Assembly: GCF_009857135.1 (NCBI RefSeq)
Contig: NZ_CP047318.1
Span: forward strand, 6,510,001-6,574,000
DNA: 64,000 nucleotides
DNA from: Streptomyces sp. HM190
GTDB taxonomy: Bacteria > Actinomycetota > Actinomycetes > Streptomycetales > Streptomycetaceae
Direction: 5' to 3'
Part shown: positions 18,855 through 27,598 of the stretch, in pieces
Numbering within the stretch: position 1 is the stretch's first letter
Layout: every line of letters starts with the position of its first letter
The notes under the pieces: generated by a model
What the model saw: only the letters and a program-made list of their open reading frames with translations
Databases searched by the model: none
What the model was told of the DNA's origin: nothing
Made by a program: the position numbers and the translations under genes

Positions 18855-20620
18855 CGCGACTCCTTCTCGGCGGCCGGGGCGGCGGCATCAGGCGCGTGCG
18901 CCGTGCCCGGTCGCGCGTCACGGCCCGCCGGCGGCTCGTCGTGCGGGCCGGCTCCCTCGTCGGGTGCCGTAGACGTAAGCGCCCGTCCGGACGATTGCGT
19001 CACCAACCCCGGCTCCGCCAGCGCCTCCGGCAGGACGACCGTGAACTCCGCGCCGCCGCCCTCCGCCTCGGTGACCCGGGCGCTGCCTCCCTGCCGTTCG
19101 GCGAGCCGGCGCACCAGGGAGAGCCCGATACCGCGCTCGCGGTGGGCCGGGGGCGTCTTGGTGGACCAGCCCTCCGTGAAGATCAACTCACGTTGACCGG
19201 GCGGGACTCCGGGCCCCGTGTCGCGGACCCGGAGGATCGCCGTGCGCCCCTCGGCCCGCAGCTCCACCTCCACGCGCGCGTGCGGGGTGCCCGCGACGGC
19301 GTCCAGGGCGTTGTCGACGAGGTTGCCGACGATGGTGACCAGACCACGTGGATCGATCAACCTGTCCGGCAGCGGGGTCCCGCCGGTGACCGTCAGGGCC
19401 ACGCCGCGCTCGGCCGCGACGGTCGCCTTGCCGACCAGGACCGCCGCGAGCAGCGGATCGTGGATCTTCTCGGTGACCTGCTCGGCGGTCGCGCGATGGT
19501 CGCCGACCACCTCACCGACGAAGTCCACGGCCTCGTCGTACATCTCCAGTTCGAGCAGGCCGAGGAGGGTGTGCATCCGGTTGGCGTGCTCGTGGTCCTG
19601 GGCGCGCAGGGCGTCGATCAGACCGCGTGTGGAGTCCAGCTCGCGGCCCAGCTGCTCCAGTTCGGTGCGGTCCCGCAGGGTGGCCACGGCACCGCCGTCG
19701 TCGGTGGGCATGCGGTTGGCGACGAGGACGCGCCGGCCGCGGACGGTGAGCAGGTCGGTGCCGGTGACCCGGCCGGCCAGCACATCGGTCGTACGCCCCG
19801 GGCCGAGCGCCTCGTCGAGGGACCGGCCGACCACCTCGTCGCCGAGGCCCAGCAGACGCTGCGCCTCGTCGTTGAGGAGGCGCACGCGTCCCGCGCGGTC
19901 CAGAGCGACCACACCCTCCCGGATGCCGTGCAGCATCGCCTCGCGCTCCGCGAGGAGCCCCGCGATGTCGGAGAAAGCCAGGTCACGGGTCTGCCGGTGG
20001 ACCCGTCGGGAGATCAGGTACGCCGCCAGCGCGCCGACCGCCATGGCGCCGCCCGCGTACGCGAGAAGCCCGGGAATCGCGTGGATCAGCCGGGCGCGCA
20101 CATTGTCGTACTCGATACCGACGGAGACGGCCCCGACGATCCTCCCGTCGGCGTCGCGCAGGGGCACCTTGCCCCGCGCGGACCGCCCGAGGGTGCCCGA
20201 GTCGATCTCCATGACCTCGTTGCCCGCGAGGGCGCGGCGCGGGTCGGTCGAGACGAGGCCGCCGATCTCGGTGGGGTCCGGATGGGACCAGCGCACCCCG
20301 CGGTCGTCCATCACCACCACGTACTCGGCCCCGCTGGCCCTGCGGATCCGCTCCGCCTCGACCTGCACCGGCCCTTGCACGGACGGCTTGGTCGTGACCA
20401 GGTCCTCGGCGATCTGCGGCTGTGCCGCCGTGGTCTGGGCGATCGCGAGGGCGCGCCGCATCGCCTGGTCGTCCAGCTGGTCGCTGAGCGGTGCGAGGAA
20501 CAGCCCGGTCGCGAGGACGGCGACACCGGCGGCGATCGCCACCTGCATCAGCAGGACCTGCGAGAACACCCGCCGCGGCATCCCGAGACGCAGGCGACGT
20601 GCGGGGGGAGTGGGGCTCAT
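18851..20620 (-). CDS. sensor histidine kinase, DcuS/CitA type
   Basis: A 589-residue membrane kinase. Order: TM1 at about 20-44, extracytoplasmic PDC-like sensor domain, TM2 at about 180-203, a PAS domain at about 225-330, a dimerisation helix with the phosphoacceptor motif DHEHANRMHTLLGLLE, and an ATPase domain with NLVDNALDA, DTGPGVP and GIGLSLV. This layout is that of carboxylate sensors. The ATG at 20620 is preferred because TACCGT lies 7 nt before it and there is no ribosome binding site; ATG 20626 is the alternative. Operon with the response regulator. Confidence 0.93.
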   Translation of the reverse strand: MSPTPPARRLRLGMPRRVFSQVLLMQVAIAAGVAVLATGLFLAPLSDQLDDQAMRRALAIAQTTAAQPQIAEDLVTTKPSVQGPVQVEAERIRRASGAEYVVVMDDRGVRWSHPDPTEIGGLVSTDPRRALAGNEVMEIDSGTLGRSARGKVPLRDADGRIVGAVSVGIEYDNVRARLIHAIPGLLAYAGGAMAVGALAAYLISRRVHRQTRDLAFSDIAGLLAEREAMLHGIREGVVALDRAGRVRLLNDEAQRLLGLGDEVVGRSLDEALGPGRTTDVLAGRVTGTDLLTVRGRRVLVANRMPTDDGGAVATLRDRTELEQLGRELDSTRGLIDALRAQDHEHANRMHTLLGLLELEMYDEAVDFVGEVVGDHRATAEQVTEKIHDPLLAAVLVGKATVAAERGVALTVTGGTPLPDRLIDPRGLVTIVGNLVDNALDAVAGTPHARVEVELRAEGRTAILRVRDTGPGVPPGQRELIFTEGWSTKTPPAHRERGIGLSLVRRLAERQGGSARVTEAEGGGAEFTVVLPEALAEPGLVTQSSGRALTSTAPDEGAGPHDEPPAGRDARPGTAHAPDAAAPAAEKESR

Positions 20621-20676
20621 ACCCATGACGGTACGTGCACGGCGTGCGCCGGACGTAGAGGGGTGTGGCGGGGATC

Positions 20677-21717
20677 TCAGACGGGTGTGGGGCACGTCAG
20701 GGGCGCCGAGGACGATTCCTGCCCGCGCGGCCCAGGACGATTCCGGCCCGCCCGGAGGACGGGTCCGGTGCGCAGGGCCTCACCGGCCGGCGCCGCCGGC
20801 ACCAGTTCGCGTACGGCCGTCACGTCCATCCGGGCCGGAGGGCCCAGGGGTGAGCCGCAGCTCTCGGGGCGGGGCGGCTGGGACGCTCCCCGGGAGACGG
20901 TGACCGTCCAGCGGCGGCCGTCGACGTGGGCGACGGTGACCTCCCAGTGCGGGGCGGCCCCGTCCGTGCGCAGGACGGTGAGCGCGTCGGCCGCGTCCTC
21001 GCCCGTCGCCGCGCGCACCGCCAGCTCCGCCGCCTGCCCGGGACGCTCCCAGGCGGAGTTCCCGCGGCAGCCCTCGGTGACGACCCGGCCCTCCCGTACG
21101 GCGTGGAGGACCTCCTTGACGTGGTGGGCCTCGGCGCGGCCGTACACGTAGCCGGAGGGGAGGACGAGCAGGGTGGGCGAGAAGCGGTGCCCTCCCAGAT
21201 GGGTGACCTCCCAGGTGCCCTCGACGCCGGAGGCGGCCAGTTCGGCGGCGAGCGGCCGGCCGAGCAGGGCGCAGCAGCGGTCGCGTTTGCCGTTGGTGCA
21301 CACGAGCGCGAGCGGCTGGCCCGTGTGGGGGCGGCCCTGGAGGACCGCTTCGAAGGAGCGGGGGTCGCCGTCGCCGAGCGCGGCGAAGTCGAGGTCGAGC
21401 AGGCGCTCCGGGGCGGTCGTGGTGGCGCGGTGCAGCCAGACGTTCCCGGGGACCGTGTGCGCCACGTACACCTGGCGCTCGTGGACCTCGCGGCAGTCGG
21501 CGTGACGGCCCGGCCGCCGGATGAGCGCCACGCGGACGCCGGTGCCCTCGGTGGCGGCTTCGAGGGCACGGCCGAGCGCGGGGTCCAGGTGGCTCGACGT
21601 GAGCGCCTGGGCGCCCCAGGGGCCCGGCTGTTCCAGCAGCAGCCATGTCCTCGCCGTGGCGGCGGTCCCCGCGAGAGGCTCGGCGAGGTGTCGGGACGCG
21701 GATGTGCACGTACTCAC
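20677..21717 (-). CDS. sucrase/ferredoxin-like family protein
   Basis: A 346-residue protein of the sucraseferredoxin-like family. It has a thioredoxin-like ferredoxin region with VCTNGKRDRCCALLGRPLA and a later THLGGHRFSPTLLVLPSG, where the cysteines and histidine could hold an iron-sulfur cluster. In actinomycetes such genes are often iron-repressed and sometimes sit near siderophore genes; a reductase role in releasing iron is possible but not shown. A DmdR-type iron box overlaps its -10 element and start. GTG 21717 lies 7 nt after TAGGCT with no ribosome binding site, implying leaderless translation. Confidence 0.85.
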   Translation of the reverse strand: MSTCTSASRHLAEPLAGTAATARTWLLLEQPGPWGAQALTSSHLDPALGRALEAATEGTGVRVALIRRPGRHADCREVHERQVYVAHTVPGNVWLHRATTTAPERLLDLDFAALGDGDPRSFEAVLQGRPHTGQPLALVCTNGKRDRCCALLGRPLAAELAASGVEGTWEVTHLGGHRFSPTLLVLPSGYVYGRAEAHHVKEVLHAVREGRVVTEGCRGNSAWERPGQAAELAVRAATGEDAADALTVLRTDGAAPHWEVTVAHVDGRRWTVTVSRGASQPPRPESCGSPLGPPARMDVTAVRELVPAAPAGEALRTGPVLRAGRNRPGPRGQESSSAPLTCPTPV

Positions 21718-21736
21718 AGAGGTGAGCCTAACCTGA
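21718..21736 (-). promoter_or_regulatory. iron box (DmdR/IdeR-type operator) overlapping -10 box
   Basis: Minus strand TCAGGTTAGGCTCACCTCT, 15 of 19 matches to the consensus TTAGGTTAGGCTAACCTAA. The embedded TAGGCT (21725-21730) is a -10 hexamer 7 nt before the GTG. Iron-loaded DmdR1 should block transcription of the sucrase/ferredoxin-like gene. Confidence 0.8.
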
Positions 21737-21828
21737 CTTCGGCGCGGGCGACTTCCGGCCGGGCCGAAGAGGGGAGAACCGGGGGCAGGGAGCGGTGCGT
21801 CCGGTGGGCCTCGGCGTGTGGCGTGTGC

Positions 21829-21975
21829 CCACCCGGGCAGTGGTCGCGGCGGGCGCACCCCCACGTACCGGCCACTGGGGCGCATCCGCAGGGGGCGCTC
21901 GCCGTACTCCTCCAGCGCATGGGCGATCCAGCCCACCGTGCGGGCGACGGCGAAGATCGTCTCGCCGGCGACCGC
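21829..21975 (-). pseudogene. C-terminal remnant of a citrate synthase gene
   Basis: Minus-strand translation gives AGETIFAVARTVGWIAHALE followed by EYGERPLRMRPSGRYVG, the typical end of actinobacterial citrate synthases including the conserved RTxGWxAHxxE segment. No start and none of the catalytic His residues precede it; upstream the reading becomes unrelated. The rest of the gene has been deleted. Some Streptomyces carry citrate-synthase-like genes at this position (from memory), so this is best read as a relic of local gene loss. Confidence 0.7.
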
Positions 21976-22196
21976 ATCATGGATGTGCGGGTGCCGGAAA
22001 CCGGCGCCATGCACACCGCGTGCCCCGCTGACAATCGTTCCCCTCCTGTGGGCTGTGTGCCCACTCGTATCCTGGGGCAGCAGGACAAGGCCGTACGAGA
22101 GCCGCGGTGTTCCGGCGAACGCCGGTGTCCGTGAGCCGTCCCGGTACGGCGGCCGGTCGCGAGCCGGCGTACGCAAGGTGTGAGAGAGGGCGCGCG

Positions 22197-23354
22197 TTGA
22201 GCCAGTCGTCGAGTCCGGGCCCCCGGGGTCCGCAGCAGATCCCGGTCGTGGTCCTCGCCGGGTTCCTGGGATCAGGCAAGACGACCCTCCTCAACCACCT
22301 TCTCCACCGCAGCGGCGGCACCCGCATCGGGGCCGTCGTCAACGACTTCGGGGCCATCGAGATCGACGCGATGGCGGTGGCCGGCGCGCTCGGCGACTCC
22401 ACGGTGTCGCTGGGCAACGGATGTCTGTGCTGTGCCGTCGACGCCGGCGAGCTGGACGTGTACCTGGAGCGGCTGGCCGACCCCGCCACCGGCATCGACG
22501 TCATCGTCATCGAGGCCAGCGGGCTCGCCGAGCCGCAGGAACTCGTGCGGATGGTGCTCGCCAGCGAGAACCCCCGGGTCGTGTACGGCGGGCTGGTCGA
22601 GGTCGTCGACGCGGCCGAGTTCCTCGACACCAGGCAACGGCACCCCGAGATCGACCGGCACCTCGCCATCGCCGACCTCGTCGTCGTCAACAAGGTCGAC
22701 CGGGCCGAGGACGGTGAGCGTGTGCTCGGACTCGTCCGGTCGCTCAGCGAGGGAGCCGCCGTCGTGGCCGCGACGTACGGGCGTATCGACCCGGAGTTCC
22801 TCTTCGACTGCCGTCCCAGTGAGGAACGCGTCGGGCAGCTCTCCTTCGACGACCTCCACCGGCACGACGACGTCCACGGGAACGACGGCGCCGACCCGCA
22901 TGGCGGAGACGGCGCCACCGGCGGCCACGCCCACGAGGACCACCTCGGGCATCTGCACACCGCCTACGACAGCGTCGCCTTCGTCTCCGACCTGCCGATG
23001 AACCCCCGACGGCTGCTGGACTTCCTCGACGGCAGGTCCGACGGGCTCTACCGCATCAAGGGGTACGTCGACTTCGGCCCCCACGACACCCGCAACCGGT
23101 ACGCCGTGCACGCCGTCGGGCGGTTCCTGCGGTTCTACCCCGAGCCGTGGGCGCCGGGCGACGGGCCGAGGCTCACCCAGCTCGTCCTCATCGGCACCGG
23201 CATCGACGCCGCCGCCCTCACCAAGGAGCTTCAGGCGTGCGAGGACGACGCCCCCCAGGCCGACGAGCACAGCATGTGGGGCGTCCTGCGCTACGTACCC
23301 GACCAGGAGGAGCCGGAGGCCGGCGGCCCGGAGACCTCCGACGACACCTTCTGA
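22197..23354 (+). CDS. COG0523 (CobW/ZNG-type) metallochaperone GTPase
   Basis: A 385-residue G3E GTPase. Walker A GFLGSGKTT at 22-30, the family-defining CLCC metal site at 76-79 (GNGCLCCAVD), the Walker B region VIVIEASGLAEP and the NKVD guanine motif are all present. Residues about 220-262 are histidine-rich (HRHDDVHGNDG, GHAHEDHLGHLH), typical of zinc-handling members. The C-terminal CobW domain is complete. The start is TTG 22197 (LSQSSS), chosen because GAGAGGG precedes it at 7 nt and homologues start with MSQ-like sequence. Likely supplies zinc or another metal to a target enzyme under limitation. Confidence 0.9.
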   Translation: MSQSSSPGPRGPQQIPVVVLAGFLGSGKTTLLNHLLHRSGGTRIGAVVNDFGAIEIDAMAVAGALGDSTVSLGNGCLCCAVDAGELDVYLERLADPATGIDVIVIEASGLAEPQELVRMVLASENPRVVYGGLVEVVDAAEFLDTRQRHPEIDRHLAIADLVVVNKVDRAEDGERVLGLVRSLSEGAAVVAATYGRIDPEFLFDCRPSEERVGQLSFDDLHRHDDVHGNDGADPHGGDGATGGHAHEDHLGHLHTAYDSVAFVSDLPMNPRRLLDFLDGRSDGLYRIKGYVDFGPHDTRNRYAVHAVGRFLRFYPEPWAPGDGPRLTQLVLIGTGIDAAALTKELQACEDDAPQADEHSMWGVLRYVPDQEEPEAGGPETSDDTF

Positions 23355-23363
23355 GGCCGGTCG

Positions 23364-23411
23364 GGCCGCGGCCCCCCCCGTGACGTCTTCCGTACGGGAG
23401 GGGTCGCGGCC
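23364..23411. terminator. bidirectional terminator between COG0523 gene and parC
   Basis: About 18 bases from 23364 pair with 23394-23411 (GGCCGCGG... against ...TCGCGGCC) with one wobble and one mismatch, in the 72-bp space between two convergent genes. Confidence 0.7.
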
Positions 23412-23426
23412 TGCCGTCGGCCTCGA

Positions 23427-25880
23427 TCAGACGGGTCCCGCCACCGAGGCCACGGGCTTGCCCAGGGAGACGCCCGAACCGTCGCGCCGCGGGTCCATCT
23501 CCGGCAGGTCGGCCGGAGTGCCGTTCTTCTGGGCGGCGCGGGCCGGCGTCGGGCCCGCCCAGGCGAAGGACAGACAGTCCTCGCCCTTCAGATACCGCTG
23601 GCAGCGGACGCCGCCCGTGGCCCGGCCCTTGCGCGGGTACTGGTCGAACGGGGTCAGCTTGGCCGTGGTCTGCACGGAGTCGTCCAGCGTGCCGCGCGAG
23701 CCCGCCACCGTGAGGACCACCGCGTCGGCGGCCGGGTCGACCGCGGTGAAGGAGATGACCTTCGCGCCCTCGGTGAGCTTGATGCCGGTCATACCGCCGG
23801 CCGGGCGGCCCTGCGGGCGGACCTGCGAGGCCTGGTAGCGCAGCAGCTGGGCGTCGTCCGTGATGAAGACCAGGTCCTCCTCGCCCGTGCGCAGCTCGAT
23901 CGCGCCCACGATGCGGTCGCCCTCCTTGAGGGTGATGACCTCCAGCTCCTCCTTGTTGGACGGGTAGTCGGGCACCACCCGCTTGACGACACCCTGTTCG
24001 GTGCCGAGGGCGAGGCCCGGCGACGACTCGTCGAGCGTCGTCAGACAGACCACGCTCTCGCCGTCCTGGAGGGAGAGGAACTCCGCGAGCGGCGCGCCGC
24101 CCGCGAGGTTCGGGGCAGCGGCCGTGTCGGGCAGCTGGGGCAGGTCGATCACGTTCAGCCGCAGCAGACGGCCCGTGGACGTCACCGCGCCGATCTCGCC
24201 GCGGGCCGTCGCCGGGACCGCCGACACGATCACGTCGTGCTTGGTGCGCCTGGCGCCCGCGTCCGCCGCGAAGGGCTCGGCGTCGGCCGTACGGGCGAGC
24301 AGCCCCGTCGAGGACAGCAGCACCCGGCACGGGTCGTCCGCTACCTGGAGCGGAACCGCCGCCGGTGCGCCCGAGGACTCCAGCAGCACCGTACGGCGCT
24401 CGGTGCCGAACTTCTTCGCCACCGCGGCCAGTTCCCCCGAGACCAGTTTGCGCAGCTCGGCGTCCGACTCCAGGATGCGCGTCAGCTCCGCGATCTCCGC
24501 GGTGAGCCGGTCCTTCTCCGCCTCCAGCTCGATGCGGTCGTACTTGGTGAGGCGGCGCAGCGGGGTGTCCAGGATGTACTGCGTCTGGACGTCCGACAGG
24601 GAGAAGTGCTCCATCAGGCGCTCCTTGGCCTGCGCGGAGTTCTCGCTGGAGCGGATCAGACGGATGACCTCGTCGATGTCCAGCAGCGCCGTGAGCAGAC
24701 CCTCGACCAGGTGCAGCCGGTCGCGCTTCTTGCCGCGGCGGAACTCCGAGCGGCGGCGCACGACGTCGAAGCGGTGGTCGAGGTAGACCTCCAGGAGTTC
24801 CTTGAGCCCCAGAGTGAGGGGCTGGCCATCGACCAGCGCCACGTTGTTGATGCCGAAGGACTCCTCCATCGGCGTCAGCTTGTAGAGCTGCTCCAGGACC
24901 GCCTCCGGCACGAAGCCGTTCTTGATCTCGATGACGAGCCGCAGCCCGTGCTGGCGGTCGGTGAGGTCCTTGACGTCGGCGATGCCCTGGAGCTTCTTCG
25001 AGCCGACCAGGTCCTTGATCTTGGCGATCACCTTCTCGGGGCCGACGGTGAACGGCAGCTCCGTGACGATGAGGCCCTTGCGGCGCGCCGTCACGTTGTC
25101 CACGGTCACCGTGGCGCGGATCTTGAAGGTGCCGCGGCCCGTCTCGTAGGCGTCCCTGACGCCGCTGAGGCCGACGATCCGGCCGCCCGTGGGCAGGTCG
25201 GGGCCCGGGACGTGCTTCATCAGCGCGTCCAGGTCCGCGTTGGGGTACCTGATCAGGTGGCGGGCCGCCGCGATGACCTCGCCCAGGTTGTGCGGCGGCA
25301 TGTTGGTGGCCATCCCGACGGCGATGCCCGAGGCGCCGTTGACCAGCAGGTTCGGGAAGGCGGCGGGCAGCGCGACCGGCTCCTGCTCCTGGCCGTCGTA
25401 GTTCGGGGCGAAGTCGACCGTGTTCTCCTCGATCGACTCCGTCATCAGGCTCGTCGCGGCGGCCTGACGGCACTCCGTGTACCGCATGGCCGCGGGCGGG
25501 TCGTCGTTGCCGAGGGAGCCGAAGTTGCCGTGGCCGTCGACCAGGGGGACCCGCATCGAGAAGGGCTGGGCCATCCGCACCAGGGCGTCGTAGATCGACG
25601 AGTCGCCGTGCGGGTGCAGCTTGCCCATGACCTCGCCGACGACGCGGGCGCACTTCACATAGCCGCGGTCGGGGCGCAGTCCCATCTCGTTCATCTGGTA
25701 GACGATGCGGCGGTGCACCGGCTTCAGACCGTCACGGGCGTCGGGCAGCGCTCGGGAGTAGATGACCGAGTACGCGTACTCCAGGAAGGAGCCCTGCATC
25801 TCGTCGACGACGTCGATGTCGAGGATCTTCTCCTCGAACGCGTCGTCGGGCGGCGGGGTCTTCGTGCTGCGGCGGGCCAT
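23427..25880 (-). CDS. parC: DNA topoisomerase IV subunit A (GyrA-like)
   Basis: DNA-cleaving subunit of topoisomerase IV, partner of ParE. 817 residues. The catalytic tyrosine is Tyr134 (AMRYTECR). The quinolone pocket reads HGDSSIYDA at 91-99 with Ser94 and Asp98 at the positions equivalent to E. coli GyrA 83 and 87, i.e. the susceptible type. A breakage-reunion domain is followed by a C-terminal beta-pinwheel without a clear GyrA box, as expected of ParC. ATG 25880 follows AAGGAG; upstream in-frame codons lack this. Transcribed convergently with the COG0523 gene. Confidence 0.96.
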   Translation of the reverse strand: MARRSTKTPPPDDAFEEKILDIDVVDEMQGSFLEYAYSVIYSRALPDARDGLKPVHRRIVYQMNEMGLRPDRGYVKCARVVGEVMGKLHPHGDSSIYDALVRMAQPFSMRVPLVDGHGNFGSLGNDDPPAAMRYTECRQAAATSLMTESIEENTVDFAPNYDGQEQEPVALPAAFPNLLVNGASGIAVGMATNMPPHNLGEVIAAARHLIRYPNADLDALMKHVPGPDLPTGGRIVGLSGVRDAYETGRGTFKIRATVTVDNVTARRKGLIVTELPFTVGPEKVIAKIKDLVGSKKLQGIADVKDLTDRQHGLRLVIEIKNGFVPEAVLEQLYKLTPMEESFGINNVALVDGQPLTLGLKELLEVYLDHRFDVVRRRSEFRRGKKRDRLHLVEGLLTALLDIDEVIRLIRSSENSAQAKERLMEHFSLSDVQTQYILDTPLRRLTKYDRIELEAEKDRLTAEIAELTRILESDAELRKLVSGELAAVAKKFGTERRTVLLESSGAPAAVPLQVADDPCRVLLSSTGLLARTADAEPFAADAGARRTKHDVIVSAVPATARGEIGAVTSTGRLLRLNVIDLPQLPDTAAAPNLAGGAPLAEFLSLQDGESVVCLTTLDESSPGLALGTEQGVVKRVVPDYPSNKEELEVITLKEGDRIVGAIELRTGEEDLVFITDDAQLLRYQASQVRPQGRPAGGMTGIKLTEGAKVISFTAVDPAADAVVLTVAGSRGTLDDSVQTTAKLTPFDQYPRKGRATGGVRCQRYLKGEDCLSFAWAGPTPARAAQKNGTPADLPEMDPRRDGSGVSLGKPVASVAGPV

Positions 25881-26215
25881 CGCTGCCGGCTCCTTGCTGC
25901 AAGTGAACGGACTCTGACGCGGACCATTGTGGACTGCCGCACTGACAACCCGGACACGACCCGGCATTCGCCACCGGGGCGGGTGCCCGGCGCCGCCGCG
26001 TCAACCGCGTGCGCCACCTTAACCACTGCCCGGCGGTGACGAGCGGCGGTGCCGCTCCCGGCATCCGGGGTTCTCGCTCCCGGCGCACGGCGTTCTCCGC
26101 CCTCGGCGTACGGCCGCCGGGAACTTCGCCGGGCGTCCGCACGCTTGCATACAGTGGCAGGACCGGCAGGACAACCGCGGTTCCAGCGACCGCGCTCGCC
26201 ATCGAAGGGACGTAC
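25881..26215. other. divergent promoter region between parC and the M16 peptidase genes
   Basis: No gene or clear RNA seen. Promoters for both directions must lie here. GCATACAGT near 26147-26155 could be a -10 element for the peptidase operon. Confidence in any element is low. Confidence 0.4.
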
Positions 26216-27598
26216 ATGCCCATGGGTCACACGGCCACAGCCGAGGCAGGCTCCGAAGGCCTGACAGTGAAGGAGCACCGCCTGGACAACGGCCTGCGCG
26301 TGGTGCTCTCCGAGGACCACCTGACCCCGGTCGCCGCGGTGTGCCTCTGGTACGACGTCGGCTCCCGCCACGAGGTCGCGGGCCGCACCGGCCTCGCCCA
26401 CCTCTTCGAGCACCTGATGTTCCAGGGCTCCAAGCAGGTCTCGGGCAACGGCCACTTCGAGCTGGTCCAGGGCGCCGGCGGCTCGCTCAACGGCACCACC
26501 AGCTGGGAGCGGACCAACTACTTCGAGACGATGCCCGCCCACCAGCTGGAGCTCGCGCTGTGGCTGGAGGCCGACCGCATGGGCAGCCTGCTGTTCGCGC
26601 TCGACCAGAAGAACCTGGACAACCAGCGGGACGTCGTCAAGAACGAGCGACGGCAGCGCTACGACAACGTGCCCTACGGCACCGCCTTCGAGCGGATCTT
26701 CCGGCTCGCCTACCCGGAGGGCCACCCCTACCGGCACACCCCGATCGGCTCCATGGAGGACCTGGAGGCGGCCAGCCTGGAGGACGCCCGTCAGTTCTTC
26801 CGGACCTACTACGCCCCCAACAACGCCGTCCTCTCGGTCGTCGGCGACATCGACCCGGAGCAGACCCTCGCCTGGGTCGAGAAGTACTTCGGCTCCATCC
26901 CGTCCTACGACGGCAAGCCGCAGCCGCGTGACGGCGCACTGCCCGACGTCATGGGCGAGCAGCACCGCGAGGTCATCGAGGAGAAGGTGCCCGCGCGTGC
27001 GCTGATGGCCGCCTACCGCCTCCCGGAGGACGGCACGCGCGCGTGCGACGCGGCCGACCTGGCCCTCGCCATCCTCGGCGGCGGCGAGTCCTCCCGCCTC
27101 TACAACCGGCTCGTCCGCCGCGACCGTACGGCGGTGACGGCCGGGTTCGGTCTGCTGCGCCTGGCCGGCGCCCCCTCGCTGGCCTGGATGGACGTCAAGA
27201 CCTCCGGCGACGTCGAGGTGCCCGTCATCGAGGCCGCCGTCGACGAGGAGCTCGCCCGGTTCGCCGCGGAGGGCCCCACGGCCGAGGAGATGGAGCGCGC
27301 CCAGGCCCAGTTGGAGCGCGAGTGGCTGGACCGGCTCGGCACGGTCGCGGGCCGCGCCGACGAACTGTGCCGCTTCGCGGTGCTGTTCGGCGACCCCAAG
27401 CTCGCCCTGACCGCCGTCGACCGGGTGCTCGACGTGACCGCCGAGGAGGTCCAGGAGGTAGCCAAGGCCCGCCTGCGGCCCGACAACCGCGCGGTGCTCG
27501 TCTACGAACCCGTCTACGACGAGGCCGAGAGCGCGGCGACGGACGCCGACGCGACCACCGACGCGACCACCGACGAGAACGAGGAGTCGGCGAAGTGA
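26216..27598 (+). CDS. M16 family zinc metallopeptidase (active subunit)
   Basis: A 460-residue pitrilysin/processing-peptidase homologue. The inverted zinc motif HxxEH is present as HLFEHLMF near residue 62-66, with the downstream glutamate in VVKNERRQRYDN. Family members form clam-shell dimers that degrade or trim peptides. The next gene overlaps by 4 bp and encodes an M16 protein without the zinc site, so the pair probably forms a heterodimer. GAAGGGA precedes ATG 26216; ATG 26222 is also possible. No signal peptide, so cytoplasmic unless the N-terminus is longer. Confidence 0.93.
   Translation: MPMGHTATAEAGSEGLTVKEHRLDNGLRVVLSEDHLTPVAAVCLWYDVGSRHEVAGRTGLAHLFEHLMFQGSKQVSGNGHFELVQGAGGSLNGTTSWERTNYFETMPAHQLELALWLEADRMGSLLFALDQKNLDNQRDVVKNERRQRYDNVPYGTAFERIFRLAYPEGHPYRHTPIGSMEDLEAASLEDARQFFRTYYAPNNAVLSVVGDIDPEQTLAWVEKYFGSIPSYDGKPQPRDGALPDVMGEQHREVIEEKVPARALMAAYRLPEDGTRACDAADLALAILGGGESSRLYNRLVRRDRTAVTAGFGLLRLAGAPSLAWMDVKTSGDVEVPVIEAAVDEELARFAAEGPTAEEMERAQAQLEREWLDRLGTVAGRADELCRFAVLFGDPKLALTAVDRVLDVTAEEVQEVAKARLRPDNRAVLVYEPVYDEAESAATDADATTDATTDENEESAK

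Noticed and set aside
24237..26039. 600-codon plus-strand frame opposite parC
   Set aside because: Same antisense artefact; parC is intact with all catalytic residues.
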